64,000 bases of DNA, from assembly GCA_014529385.2 (NCBI GenBank), contig CM043960.1, positions 28,361,396-28,425,395 on the forward strand, in the 5' to 3' direction. The position numbers and the translations under genes are program-made. The notes under the pieces are model-generated. The model was not told the DNA's origin. It was given only the letters and a program-made list of their open reading frames with translations, and did no database searches. The stretch's first letter is position 1, and each line of letters begins with the position of its first letter. Source of the DNA: Adiantum capillus-veneris (Eukaryota > Streptophyta > Polypodiopsida > Polypodiales > Pteridaceae). Positions 33,358-45,221 of the stretch are shown one piece after another.

Positions 33358-36300
33358 CGTTGAGGGAAACACTAAGGCATCCTTCATTTAAAGCCTTTTC
33401 TACTTCAGAGAGAAAGGTCGAGCTTCAGAAGCACCTCGGGAAGCACCTTTACATGTAACCTAGGGACCTTCTTTCGCATGAAATTGGAGTTGTATCAGCT
33501 AAGGGCGCATCAAAAATTTCGCATCAAACATTGTAAGGCTAAGGTCCTTACAATGTTCAATAATTAATTAACTCTCCAGATTCTTTCCACCCTCCTATAT
33601 GCAAAATGCAAAGTGCCTTATCCGTGCGTTCTCACGGTGGCTGCTACGCTCCCTCTCCCCCCTCTGTCTCACGTCCTTGGCTTTTCTGTACGTGCGCCTC
33701 ACTCTCAGAAGCCGCAGACTCGCTTGCTTTGTTGCCTTGCCCGATGCCATGCTGTAACTTGGACGCAGTCCTGGCATCTTCGCGTTCCAATTGCCAGACC
33801 GCATCCCTACTTTCCTGCACTATCATGCCGAGAGCTACCTTGCAGCCCCCAGTAATGAGCCGCTGAGTAGGAGGCCTTTTCCAAATGGTATTGTTGCAGT
33901 TGCTCGCGACCTCAGCATCTTTGCACACAGAACTGGGCACCCATGCATACATGGGTTTTGTGTGTGTGTCGTGGACAGGTTGCGTGCATGTGATGTAGAC
34001 GTTCTTGTGCAGCTCTTCTAAGCTCATCTCCATCCTCTCCATGCTCACCTCGACTACTAGGACTGGCAGTCACTGCGCTGCAATCATACACCCTTGCATA
34101 GTGGAACATCCCCAGACCCTGCAAATCTTGCCGACCCTGTTGCGTGTCTCTCTCTCTCTCTCTCTACGCGCTATCCTATCGTTATTTTTAAACATAACTC
34201 ACTCCTCTCTTCCACGTGACTATCCCCCTTTTTTACCCTCAAAAGCCTAAGAGGATCTACTGAGATTCCTAACAAAAGAAACAGAAAAAAGATTAGAGGG
34301 ACATACTCGCTCTGTGTTTGCAGGATTATTGGGACAACCATCTACTCGAATTCAACGATTGAGGCACCAAAAGTTGCATAATGCAATTAATTTGTTCATT
34401 TGTCTTTATATTTGAGGTATTTCTCATAAGTAACTAAGTAGTTACTTATTTCGAGTCTAATCGTAAGGCGATCAACTATTTCCGAGCAGAGGATTATTCC
34501 GAGCAAAGAAACACACACACACATACTACCGACATTTTGCAGGTCATACAACAAGCTGGCGTTATTGTACAATGTTAGATGGCATGTAAACATCTGAAGT
34601 TATGTGAATCTCTTAGAAACGTGGAAAGTGCTCATAAATTTCTATAACATATAAAGGATGAACCAAATGTGAATCAGCCTAATAACAATTGTGAGGCAAT
34701 AACAATTGCGAGTCAGTTTAGTTACAATAAGACTACTAATTAGATCTATATGAAATACCAATGCGTTTACAAAGAGTGTCATGGCTAAGATGTAATATTG
34801 TTGGATTGCTAAGATGTAATATTGTTGGATTGCATGAATGCAAGACAGGACAACAAAGGTAGGTCTACGGAACTATGGGCAATTTTTGCAAACATAGTGC
34901 AACTCTCTCCCTCAAAGTGCATTATCATCGATTTCACTTTTAGGACCAAAGTTTCAACAACGACTGGCCAAGGGATCTTTTGAATTGTTTTGAATCGAGG
35001 TCATAGGAGGGTTTTTAGAATCTACTCCAACCCATAATTTTGATAGCTATCCAGCTTCTCCAACATGCCCAGGGGCTTTCTTACATGTAAATGCGGTCTA
35101 GTTTAACCAAGAAGACAACTGAAAAAAAACACAAATTACAATCTGTCGCAACACCACCCGTTGGTGTCCTGTCTCGCAGCACTCCCCGAATCCACTGCCA
35201 CTAGTGGCACTAGTGGTGGTGCCCGCCCCATCTTGAAATTAGTTTGCGCTTGCATGAATTAATTTGGACTAGTTTCACGATGGCCAGTGTTAGAAAACGC
35301 AGGGTTTACAATGTATTCTGATAGGGTGAAATCCTAAAATCTTGGTTAGATTTTGAGCTTGCCTTGAAGAAAACTAGTAATTATTCACAACCTTTAGAGT
35401 AATTACCCAAAAAAGCTTCAAATTTTGATCTAAAAAAGGGAGGAATTTTAAGTTTATTTTGGTTGGGAAAAATGTGTTTTTCTAGCCCTGACCAAGGCTG
35501 TATGTTGGTAAAGCTTGTTGGATCCGATTTTAGTAGAAAAAGCAAAAAAAAAAGAGGCTGATAAAGTAAAGGGAAAATTACCAAAATACCCCTCTAATTT
35601 GTGAAAATTCCCAAAATACCCTTTTATCTATTTTGGTTGGAATATTGTTCAAGAATTTCTAATATTTACTCTTTTTTGACAATTGAGACCCCCAATTTTT
35701 GAGTGCTTAGCATGTAATTTGTCGCTAATTACCTCGCAAAAAAAGGCAATTTAAAAATAATGACACAATTCATCTCCAAAGCCTCCATAACCAACTCAAA
35801 TTCTAGTTTTAGTGTCTTGTATCGGTAGACAATTAGTCTTCTTATGAAAAGCTACAAAAAAATGTATCTTTGGAGATACTTACTCTCATAATCAGGTTTA
35901 TTTAGGGACTTTTGGAAAATTTGAAGAGAATTTTCCTAATTTTTGGTGCCTTTGCCACTTATTTGGAGGGTATATCGGCAATTTTCACAAATTACGTATC
36001 AATCATGCTATACCTGCTGAAACCAGACCGCGCCAGACTGGTTTCGACAAGTTTATTAACGGCTTTGAGTCCCGCAATTTTCAGTTCATGTATGCACCCA
36101 TAACGCCGATTCTAATAAAAAAGCAAAAAAAGGGAGCTGAGAAAGTAAATTAAATACCATGCTAAACCTGTTGGAACTAGTCCGCGCCGGCACAAACTGG
36201 TTTTGATAGGTTTCATAACAGATCAGATAGCGTTTGTGTATTCATTTTAACCCCTCTCTTCTCTTTTCTTCTTGCCCGTCTACTCCATCACCCGTTAGCG

Positions 36301-37517
36301 GATACACAAACCACCATGCATCAGGTCAACGCCGAGCCTTAAACTCTCTCTCTCTCTCTCGCATAAGGCAAGCAGACCCTCCTGCACCTCCAGCTAGGTC
36401 TTCGCCAAAACACTTTCTTGCTGATGCCAACAATCAAGCATATGATCTCGATCAAAGACAAGCAAGCTCCTCCTATTGTCACACAAAAGAGGGAGCGAGA
36501 GAGGAAGAGCGACCGCCGCACAGAAGCTTGGGGAGAGCCTTCTAATAACCGTTTTGGAGCTGCTCTTACTTTCTGTGACGTTTAGTCTGCGCTCTTCATC
36601 GTCAGTTGTGCCTCAATATCCCCACGTGTGTGATATCCAGAAGGGAATACCGATGTAAGAAAATTAGTGCGAATGGAGATTCACAGTGCTTAAAAGAAAC
36701 CTTGTGTAATTCCACCTCAAATTGGTGTAAAAACCTTCAAATTTAGTAAGTGTATCACTAAAATTCTCACAAGTAGGTTTGCCAAGTATTCGAAACAAAG
36801 TTATTTTTTGAGCACTGATGGAGATACCATACAGAGATACCTTTGAATGGAGAAAACTTAACTGACGTATTGCCGCACTGAAACTTAGTTAAAGATTCTG
36901 CAATACATGCACAATATGTAATGATACTTAAGTTTTGAGTCCATGTACCTTATAAATAGGACTGTTGGTATGGCTTTTGCACCGAAAGGAAGTAGTAGTA
37001 GCAGAAGCTAGAGGAGAAGATAGCTTACGGTTGGGACTACAGTCATCAAAAACTTAAGTTTCAAATAGCCTCATACCAGCTTTAGTATTAGGGAAGACGT
37101 ATGACTCATACATTTGAGAGCTTGGAGGCATGCAAGTTTTTCACCAATATCATGATTGGTAGTAGCAAGAGCATAAAATGAGAGGTGGGCAGCTCTTAAA
37201 AGGGGTAGGGCTTGGGTAGGTTGAGTGTCCACAACAGGTTTTGCAACATTCAAGTGCCCTCAACAGACCTCAATGATGGTTGCATCACCATCACTATTGG
37301 CATCTACAACATGGCATGTTGAGGAGGAAATCTACATGCCAGAAGGGCATGTATCTTAATCGAAGAGTGAAGCATGGTTTGAGCAACTGTAGAGCCTCCA
37401 AATGTGAAATTGGAATACCTTGCCATAGTAGAGGATTTATAGCAGGCTTGGCATGCTTATTGCAGGACAGTAAGGAGAATCAACGATGAGTCTCACTGTG
37501 ATAGCAAGGGAATATAA

Positions 37518-37549
<32 letters not shown>

Positions 37550-37770
37550 CTATCTATATATATATATATATGGGTGTGCTGACATGTACAAAAAGTACAT
37601 TAAAGTTTCAATTTGCAAGCCCATAAAGAGGTAAAGAAAGTTGACTACTCATCTATGCTCCCTTGACGTCGACTATTATCGCCAGCCTGTAAGAAAAAGA
37701 ACTTGGCCTACATATTCTAGTAAAAATGAACATGCCCCTTAGAAAAAGGTCCATCATGTCAACCCATAAA
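33151..37770. other. Gene-poor spacer with scattered simple repeats
   Basis: (GA)n at 33328-33354; a locally GC-richer stretch 33600-34130 with a 134-codon minus frame (34048-33644) that has no recognised motif; a 25-bp duplication at 34787-34836; palindromic CCACTAGTGGCACTAGTGG at 35197; (TATC)n(TA)n at 37530-37570. Frames at 36234-36545 and 37071-37253 are not recognisable. I see no gene I can support. Confidence 0.4.
35996..36225. repeat. Repeated dyad GAAACCAG..CTGGTTTC
   Basis: 36008-36070 and 36160-36222 share CATGCTA.ACCTG.TG.AAC.AG.CCGCGCC..A..CTGGTTT.GA.A.GTTT. In the first copy GAAACCAG and CTGGTTTC form an 8-bp inverted repeat with an 11-bp loop. The segment between (AAAAAGCAAAAAAAG.GAGCTGA.AAAGTAAA) also matches 35540-35575. 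Confidence 0.6.
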
Positions 37771-37774
37771 GCCT

Positions 37775-38245
37775 TTGCACTTTTATAAGGTTTTAACATG
37801 CAACGGCTTTTGCTGGTCGATATGCACGTTTGTTACCATTGAATGCAAGGCAAGAATTTTAAGAGCAACAAAGCTTTCGTTGATGAGGAAAGGGATATTG
37901 CAGAAGACCTTAACTATCTACGGTGGCACTATTCCATTGGGCCAAACACTAGAGGAGCATTTTTTAACACGCCTAAACATGCGAGGTCCTCTCAATTTGT
38001 TAGGAGGGCATGTAAAGCTTGAGCACAGAGAAAAAATATGGGAGAGAATTTTTATGTTAGAAATCATGAGGGTTCGCATTGCTACAAAAATTCTATGTCT
38101 ACTTCCTGAGTGGCCTCATAGACTTATTGGAAGTTTATTAGTTCTAACCTTTTTTGGTATTTTTGACATATCCATAATTAACTGCATTATATATACTTCT
38201 ATGACTTGGGATCTTGTTAGGGCTTCAACATGTAAGGAGGTTTGA
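37775..38245 (+). CDS. Unrecognised 156-codon ORF, possibly fortuitous
   Basis: Not recognised. The frame has a basic, mixed N-terminal part (CKARILRATKLSLMRKGILQ) and a C-terminal hydrophobic run of about 20 residues (LIGSLLVLTFFGIFDISIIN) that could form one membrane helix. There is no supporting neighbour, splice signal or motif. It may be chance or a remnant of the LINE that starts about 300 bp downstream. Confidence 0.2.
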   Translation: MHFYKVLTCNGFCWSICTFVTIECKARILRATKLSLMRKGILQKTLTIYGGTIPLGQTLEEHFLTRLNMRGPLNLLGGHVKLEHREKIWERIFMLEIMRVRIATKILCLLPEWPHRLIGSLLVLTFFGIFDISIINCIIYTSMTWDLVRASTCKEV

Positions 38246-38542
38246 GCTTTTGAAGCCTCCGCTGCTTTGTGGCAATTTTAGATGGACGACCCTTTTGTGT
38301 TGGTTAAATCTAGTACATGACATGATTATTGTCTTCGAATATACATTGCTTGTGCATCAATTTGTCAAAGGGTATAGCTCATATTTGCTCGAAAATTGGC
38401 TTCGCTCGATTTTCTTTGCTCATTGATTAGAAATCCCCCTTATTTCAAAAGAAAGCCTATCTATTTTACAAGAAAGTTGCATTTTGCTAGTGTCAAGCTA
38501 TTTCTAATTTTAAGTTTTGTAAAATTGAGTCTCCTTCTACTC

Positions 38543-39818
38543 TTACCAACCTAAATGGATACCGTTGCTACTTGAGATGAAGGTTTTGACAATGAAGAGC
38601 CTCTCAGATAATCTTCCCTTACACTTGGAACTCAGGAAAGCCAAGGGGGATGGGAAGACCACAAGTGGGAGCAAGAAGTTGCTGGTTACGAGGGCACACT
38701 TATTCAAAGACCCTTTGTTTAGAAGTCTCACGAAGAAAGCTGTGGGTAGACTCGCTAAAGATATTTTCCTAGAAAAACCTAAAGCTTGGGACCTCTTTGC
38801 TTGGAGTGTCCAGAAAGCGAGCAAAAGCTCGAGCCCTTGGGTGAAACAGGCTCAAGAAGATCATGTGAAGCAACTTGAAGAGGAGGTGGATCATCTCACT
38901 TCAAAAAAAGATTTTGGGCTTGCCTCCGATGTGGATCACAAAAGATGGCTGGAAGCTAAAGCCAACTTGTATGAGCAACAATTCAAGGAGGTCAAGAAGG
39001 CAAGATTGGTATCTAGGGAGACCTTCCTTCAGACTGAGGGTGCTAACCAAGCACATTTCTTTAGGGCCTTGAAAATCAAGAAAAGTCGGGGCTATATCCA
39101 CTCACTCACAGACGAGAAAGGGTATGCTATGCAAGATTAGAATGAAATGACTAGGATGATGTTGGAGCGTTTAAGCCAAATCATTGGCCAAACCCAAGAC
39201 CCGCTCTTTAGAAGTGGAAGAGACCAGAGCAATCTTTCTTGAGAGTATCAATAGAAAAATACACCAACCAAAAGCCAATCATCTTGAGTTGGCCTTCTCG
39301 AAAGATGAGTGCACTATTGTGTTGCATGCTCTCGGCAAGGACAAATCCCCTGGTTGGGATGGTCTGAGCACTGAAGTTTTCAAGGAGCTCTCGGACGACC
39401 TCAAGGGCCTGATCACATATGGGTAGAAGCAAACAGTGCTAGCCTTGAAAATCAAGAAAAGTCGGGGCTATATCCACTCACTCACAGACGAGAAAGGGTA
39501 TGCTATGCAAGATTAGAATGAAATGACTAGGATGATGTTGGAGCGTTTAAGCCAAATCATTGGCCAAACCCAAGACCCGCTCTTTAGAAGTGGAAGAGAC
39601 CAGAGCAATCTTTCTTGAGAGTATCAATAGAAAAATACACCAACTAAAAGCCAATCATCTTGAGTTGGCCTTCTCGAAAGATGAGTGCACTATTGTGTTG
39701 CATGCTCTCGGCAAGGACAAATCCCCTGGTTGGGATGGTCTGAGCACTGAAGTTTTCAAGGAGCTCTCGGACGACCTCAAGGGCCTGATCACATATGGGT
39801 AGAAGCAAACAGTGCTAG
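38543..39818 (+). pseudogene. L1-like LINE ORF2 fragment, broken, with a 376-bp tandem duplication
   Basis: The frame 38565-39140 corresponds to the linker between endonuclease and reverse transcriptase in plant L1-like elements (helical Lys/Glu-rich; KKARLVSRETFLQTEGANQAHFFRALKIKKSRGYIHSL). After a stop and frameshift, 39184-39426 gives the start of the RT domain: SKDECTIVLHALGKDKSPGWDGLSTEVFKEL. The copy stops at TAG 39424-39426 and is then repeated. The catalytic YADD region is not present. Downstream is A11 at about 39884. It may belong to the same family as the zf-RVT fragment at 31.4 kb, but they do not overlap. Confidence 0.75.
39067..39818 (+). repeat. 376-bp tandem duplication, one visible mismatch
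   Basis: 39067-39442 and 39443-39818 are identical except for one C/T (CAACCAAAAG versus CAACTAAAAG, Pro to Leu). The length is not a multiple of three. Confidence 0.95.
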
Positions 39819-39948
39819 TTACTTGTGCTTGTTAGAATATACTGAAAATGGATGGGCAAGTCCTTTGAATTTCAAATGTTCCATTAAAAAAAAAAAATTC
39901 CTCCACATGTGCTTCTATTTTTAGTTACTGAAGATGACGTGGGAGTGG

Positions 39949-40187
<239 letters not shown>

Positions 40188-40509
40188 CGTTCCTTGCGCT
40201 GGGCATCCTGCCTCAAAGATGAGTTGTCAAAGTTGAGCTCTTTCTCTTGTTTCGACAGAGACCTACAGATATGGAGAACCAGCAGCCAACATTATTGCCA
40301 CTAGCTCCAATGCTGGAAATGGAACTTTTTGTAATGTGATGGTAAGCAAATCTTATGTATAGCCCACCCACTCTAAATGAAGTCATTGGTTTTTTTGGTC
40401 ACATCTATAGTTTTTTGAGGGCATTTGTTCATAGTATATGTGTATTACAACATCAAGTGTTGACAGCTGTACATTTAAGTGATTTTAAGTAAGTAACATA
40501 TGATGCACG

Positions 40510-41236
40510 TCTACAGTTCTTAGGAAAAAGCAGAAGAGATCCACTACAGGCAATGAATTACAACTCCCAAGATCCATCTCTTTCTGTAATCAGGAAATAT
40601 GAGAGAGTAAGAAAGAGGAAACAAGGGGAATAGAAACAAATGAAATTTGAGCGACAATATCATGCCCTCAACGATGAGGAGAAACAGAAAATCTCCCGAG
40701 ATTGTGAGAGTTTACAAGAGTAGGACTGAAGGTTTTAGTACAAAAGCAAAGTGGGAAATTTGGAATCTTGTTGCTCGACATCCGCATGTTCGGGTGATCC
40801 ATTATGAGTCTTTCGAGGAGGACGCTGCTGTACAGACCGCAATTGTCTCCAATGTCCGCAGCACACTGGCTACCGTCAAGCACCCAAGTTCGAATGATGA
40901 CTTGTTTTTGAAGAATGCAGTATTGCAGATGATGTTAAATTCAAAGGAAAACATGCCTATTGAAAAAATTGCCAGGGTCCTAAATGTCAATCGCCGCACC
41001 TTGCACAAGGCAAGATCACAACAGGCGAAGCCTGATGTTGATGGTCGATTGTTTTCATTGTTTGCATGTCACAAGCAACATCATCATATCCCTACACAGA
41101 TGAAATTAAGAAATTGGTCTACACATTTTGGAAAGTGGAGACTCGCGCTTCACCGAACAAGAAGGATGTTTTTCGACAGAAGATGGGGAGGAAAAGGTAC
41201 AAAGAACACCCTGTGCACCTCCTAGACGAGCCTCGG
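40510..41236 (+). pseudogene. Transposase-like family (FAENY/HGKG type), N-terminal exon, copy 1
   Basis: Coding-like sequence begins near 40510 (RDPLQAMNYNSQDPSLSVIR, KYERVRKRKQG, stop, then MKFERQYHALNDEEKQKIS) and changes frame at about 40735. It continues through a helix-turn-helix-like segment at about 40945-41015 (KENMPIEKIARVLNVNRRTL) and, after a shift near 41066, ends TDEIKKLVYTFWKVETR.SPNKKDV, KEHPVHLLDEPR at 41236. A donor CGG|GTGATC sits exactly where copy 2 has CTG|GTACCA. The SPNKKDV..HPVHLL block is shared with copy 2 (45222-46014). No following exon of this copy is found; the intron runs into the TAGCATA repeat and then the inverted-repeat unit. Confidence 0.55.
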
Positions 41237-41284
41237 GTGATCAATCAAATACTTGTACCATAACTTGTGCATTTTATTCATTGC

Positions 41285-41500
41285 ATCTCTAGTGCATAGT
41301 AACTTGTATATGCTGATCAATAGCATACTGATCTGTAGACTTTTGCTAGTTAGCATATGGACTGTGCTAGTTAGCATATGGAGTATGCTAGTTAGCATGC
41401 CTTGGGTTCTAAATAGCATACAGAGCTAGTTGGTTAACACAATCTGTATGCTAATTAACATACCTATTATGCTAGTTACATACCTAGTATGCTCAATTGC
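41285..41500 (+). repeat. TGCTAGTTAGCATATGGA minisatellite block
   Basis: Degenerate copies of TGCTAGTTAGCATATGG and TATGCTAATTAACATA occur, ending in CCTTGGGTTCTAAATAGCATACAGAGCTAGTTGG. The same order recurs in the same orientation at 54680-54750 plus 55215-55285. Confidence 0.85.
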
Positions 41501-41505
41501 ATGAT

Positions 41506-41537
41506 GGCTAAAAGCATGCAATGGTGGTACAAAAAGG
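41506..41537 (+). repeat. Left arm of 33-bp inverted repeat
   Basis: GGCTAAAAGCATGCAATGG followed by TGGTACAAAAAGGA; its inverse lies at 54614-54648 with one substitution and two extra A. This is the candidate left end of a 13.1-kb element. No target duplication is evident. Confidence 0.55.
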
Positions 41538-41722
41538 ACTATTCTAGACACAATATGGGCTTGGTGGTTCATTTGTGTATAAATTGGACCTTTTAATTGG
41601 AAATGGAGAGGGGCCATATATTTCTTTGTTTTTAGACGTTTCACTATTTGGAGGGGCCACTCCAAGAGAGGAAGTGGGGGGAGAGGGCTGGACCCACATT
41701 ATGGTTATTGGCTTTCACAACA

Positions 41723-41725
<3 letters not shown>

Positions 41726-41783
<58 letters not shown>

Positions 41784-41899
41784 CCATCAAGTTGAGCCCT
41801 GGTTGACCAGCCACTACATCTCTTTCTCTCTCTCTCACTCTCTACACCAGAAATATGCACACGAAACCCTAGTTTTAATTGATGTTTAGTGACCACTTC

Positions 41900-41976
<77 letters not shown>
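41726..41976 (+). repeat. (CT)n tracts
   Basis: (CT)n at 41726-41781 and 41904-41976, with a weaker CT-rich patch at 41818-41836. The second tract directly abuts the first coding bases of the LINE. Confidence 0.95.
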
Positions 41977-41979
<3 letters not shown>

Positions 41980-44900
41980 GATTTTGTATCAATTGTGAAA
42001 GATGACAAGTACAAACGTTATGTATGGCTGAAAATTATGACACCAAAAAGAGCACCCATTTTTGTAGCCGGTTGCTACATTCCTCATCATGATTCTCCCT
42101 TTTATGGTTTCAAGAATAGAGATCAACCATTTTCTGATTTGGAAGAGGACATTGCTTATTTCAAAGGTGAAGGTGATGTTATTGTATTTGGGGATATGAA
42201 TGCTCGCACAAAAACATTGCAACATGATACTCAACAATTTGATATGCCATACATTTGAAGGGAGTTGGAGGAAGTTCACTTGTATGATTGTACTTCAATG
42301 GATCAGAAAGAGCCGGATCACTATGCAAAGTTACTTTTACACATGTGTAATAGCACGAGTATGCTCATTGCCAATGGTGTATCTTTGTGGAGTGGAACCA
42401 ATGGATTTACATGTAGGAGACATAATGGGGATAGTGTGATTGACTATATGCTACTCTTTGAAGCCATCATGTATCGCATAAAGAGTTTTATGTTTGGTCA
42501 ATGGACCCCGGAATCCGACCATCGCACCTTATGTATTGACCTTTCATCTGGAGAAGAAACTAAGCATGATAATCTCAGCCAAAGGAAAGAGAAGTTATCA
42601 CTATGTATGAATTTCAAATGGGCACCAATGTACATTGAAATGGTTGAGCAAAAATTATGGATGACAAAGCTTCAATGTGATGCACCATTGGAAACTAAAT
42701 GGGAAGCTTTCAAGAAAGCTATTTGTTCTTGTGCGGAAGAATGCTTTGCCATAAAGCATCTCCATGGTATCAACAAAGATAGATCACGCAAAAGGTAGTT
42801 TGATAAAGAATGTCAAGATGCTCGAAAGTCCTTGATAAAGCTTGATGCAACTATGGACAAAGACAACTATCAAAGTCATTTGCATATATACAAGGCATTG
42901 ATTCAAAAGAATACAAGAAGATGGGAAGTAAAGCAACAAGAATTTCAAGTCCAAGAAAAGGCACATGCATGTGGAAGATTTTGGAGAAACTTGAGAGGCA
43001 AGCGGGTTGAGAATTTTGGTAACTTGAGTCTAGTGGATATGTACACACATTGTAGGCAATTATATGAGCAAGCAAATACTGAAAAAATGCCATTTTATGG
43101 TTCACTCCCATGTATGCCGTCTTTTTTTACTATTGAGGATGTATGCGGTGGGCTTGAAAAGTTGGCCACTCGCAAAGCGGGAGATCTTCAAGGTATCAAG
43201 CCGGAGATGATCAAATGGACGGGAGATTTTACCCATGAGTGGATGTGTGATATGTTCAACCTTGCACTTCAACATGGTATGCCTTATGATTGGAGTACTA
43301 ATTGGGTTAAGCCTTTGCATAAAGGAGGGGATGTAAAGAATGTAAGCAACTACCAGACTATAATGATTGGGTCTCTTATGGCAAAGTTGTTTGGGTGCAT
43401 AATGGAGATGAAATTGAGTGATTGGGCTGAAGAGAATGACAAGCGTGCAAAGGGACAAGCGGGTTTTCGTCGATGCCATAGCACCATTGATCATCTTGTC
43501 ACTCTTCGTGTTCTCATGGAGGAAAGTCGGTTGAAAGGCAAGCGATTGTATTATTGTTTTGTGGACTTTAAGAAAGCCTTTGATATGATTCCACGTAACA
43601 ATTTGTGGAGAAGGATGGAAGAACTCCAAGTGCCAAGTGAGTTTATGCTTGCGGTTTCTCGAATCTATGAGAAGGTGATTTGTCAATTGCACATGGGAAG
43701 AGAAATTTCAAAAAATTTTGTAAGCACTATTGGGGTTAAACAAGGATGTCCATTGTCACCAACTCTCTTTGGTCTATGCATCGATCAATTGGAACAAATG
43801 GTACTTGACTTTATACAAGAAGAAGGCATTGAAGAGGTCACTATTTGCAATGCGGTAATCGTGCTTTTGTTGTATGCGGATGATGTAGTGCATCTAGCAC
43901 ACACTTTAGAAGATGCACAAAAGCTTATGGTTGTCCTTGAGAACTTTTGCTTGCATAGTGGGTTGATTGTAAATGAATCCAAAACAAAGGTTATGCTTGT
44001 GAAAACCAACCATAAGGAGAAGCCATGCATTGTGTACAACAACGAGACACTTGAAGTTGTTGAGAGATTTAAGTACCTTGGACTTGAGGTTCCATCCAAT
44101 CACAAGTGGCATGAATGTTCTATGCGTCGTTTGGAAGCAGGAAAGAGAGCATATTATGCATTTGAGAACATGTGTAATGCGGGAAACATCAAGTGTTGGG
44201 TTCTCAAGAAGTATCTTTTTGATGCATTGGTGACACCGGTTCTTATTTATGGAGTTGAAGTGTGGGGCGGGAGCATCTCAAAGTCTACTTGGAAAGAGTT
44301 TGAGAATGTCCAAAAGCGTTTTCTTACAAACTTTCTCCAAGTTAAGACACAAACACCATATATGCTCCTACTTCTTGAGTCAGGATCTCTTCCAATTGAG
44401 GTTATGGGCATGGAAAAGGTTGTGGAGTACATGATAAAGATGCGTAAAAACCCCTCACATCGACTTCCTACAATTGCATGGGAAGCAAGCAAAAAAGTTC
44501 AAAAGACGCATAAAAGCAAGATCTTGAGCACGGGATGGATGCAAGACATAAAGAAGTGGTTTGGGAGATGGGATGCATTACACTTGCTACATGATGCTTC
44601 AATTGACTCTCAAGTGAATGAAGCTTTTCTACAACGCCAATGTATTACGGCTTGGGAGAAATCCGGTGGGTCACGCTTCATACATTACACCACCTATATT
44701 GCCCCCAACTACAAAACCATGTTCTTCACTGAGAGAGGAAACCATACTCACACTTACATGCTTGAGCCTATTCCCTTGTCCGCGATACGCACTATCGCAG
44801 CAATTCGGCTTAGCTCCCATTTCCTTCGATGCGAGATAGGGCGTTGGGGCAATGGAGAAGAGTCAAATCGATTGTGCACATTATGCTCACTGCAAGTTCG

Positions 44901-45165
44901 AGAGTCTGAGTACCACACACTACTAGAGTGCTCAGCTTTTGATCACATCCGAACTTGCTTCTCTCACATTTTCAGCCATAACTTAGACCTACACACTTTC
45001 CTCTCCCAGCCAAAGTGTGGGCTCTCCATTGCGACTCTCATCACTACAATTTTGGAGCATCGAGAGTCACTCATCAGCCATACACATACTACATCACATG
45101 TAACTTTGGTCCCATAGGTCATATTTGACCTCCGAGGACGATAATAAAATCTATCTATCTATCTC
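41977..45165 (+). mobile_element. LINE retrotransposon, 5'-truncated, nearly intact ORF2
   Basis: One reading frame runs from about 41980 to TAG 45115-45117 with only two stops: TGA 42256-42258 and TAG 42796-42798. The latter falls where this family usually has a Trp (KRS.KR-W-FDKEC). The APE-type endonuclease is seen from GDMNAR (about 42190) to SDHRTL (about 42515), but its N-terminus is missing beyond the (CT)n. The reverse transcriptase, counting from Met 42832, shows FVDFKKAFD at residue 243, GVKQGCPLSPTLFGL at about 302, YADD at 348 and KYLGL at about 415; a zinc motif CTLC..H....C starts at about 681. The 3' tail is short and ends in (CTAT)n then (GT)n at 45145-45205 rather than poly(A). 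The clade cannot be fixed by eye. It could have been active recently. Confidence 0.9.
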
Positions 45166-45167
45166 TC

Positions 45168-45207
<40 letters not shown>

Positions 45208-45210
45208 CGT
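45145..45210 (+). repeat. (CTAT)n(CT)n(GT)n at LINE 3' end
   Basis: AATAAAATCTATCTATCTATCTCTCTTT followed by (GT)n to 45203. Position suggests this is the LINE's microsatellite tail. Confidence 0.9.
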
Positions 45211-45221
45211 GCTCATTTCCA

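Noticed and set aside
33644-34048. 134-codon minus-strand frame in GC-richer DNA
   Set aside because: The opposite strand is equally open over several frames and no motif or splice support was found.
43102-44492. Minus-strand frames opposite the LINE reverse transcriptase
   Set aside because: Antisense shadows of a strongly conserved RT frame.
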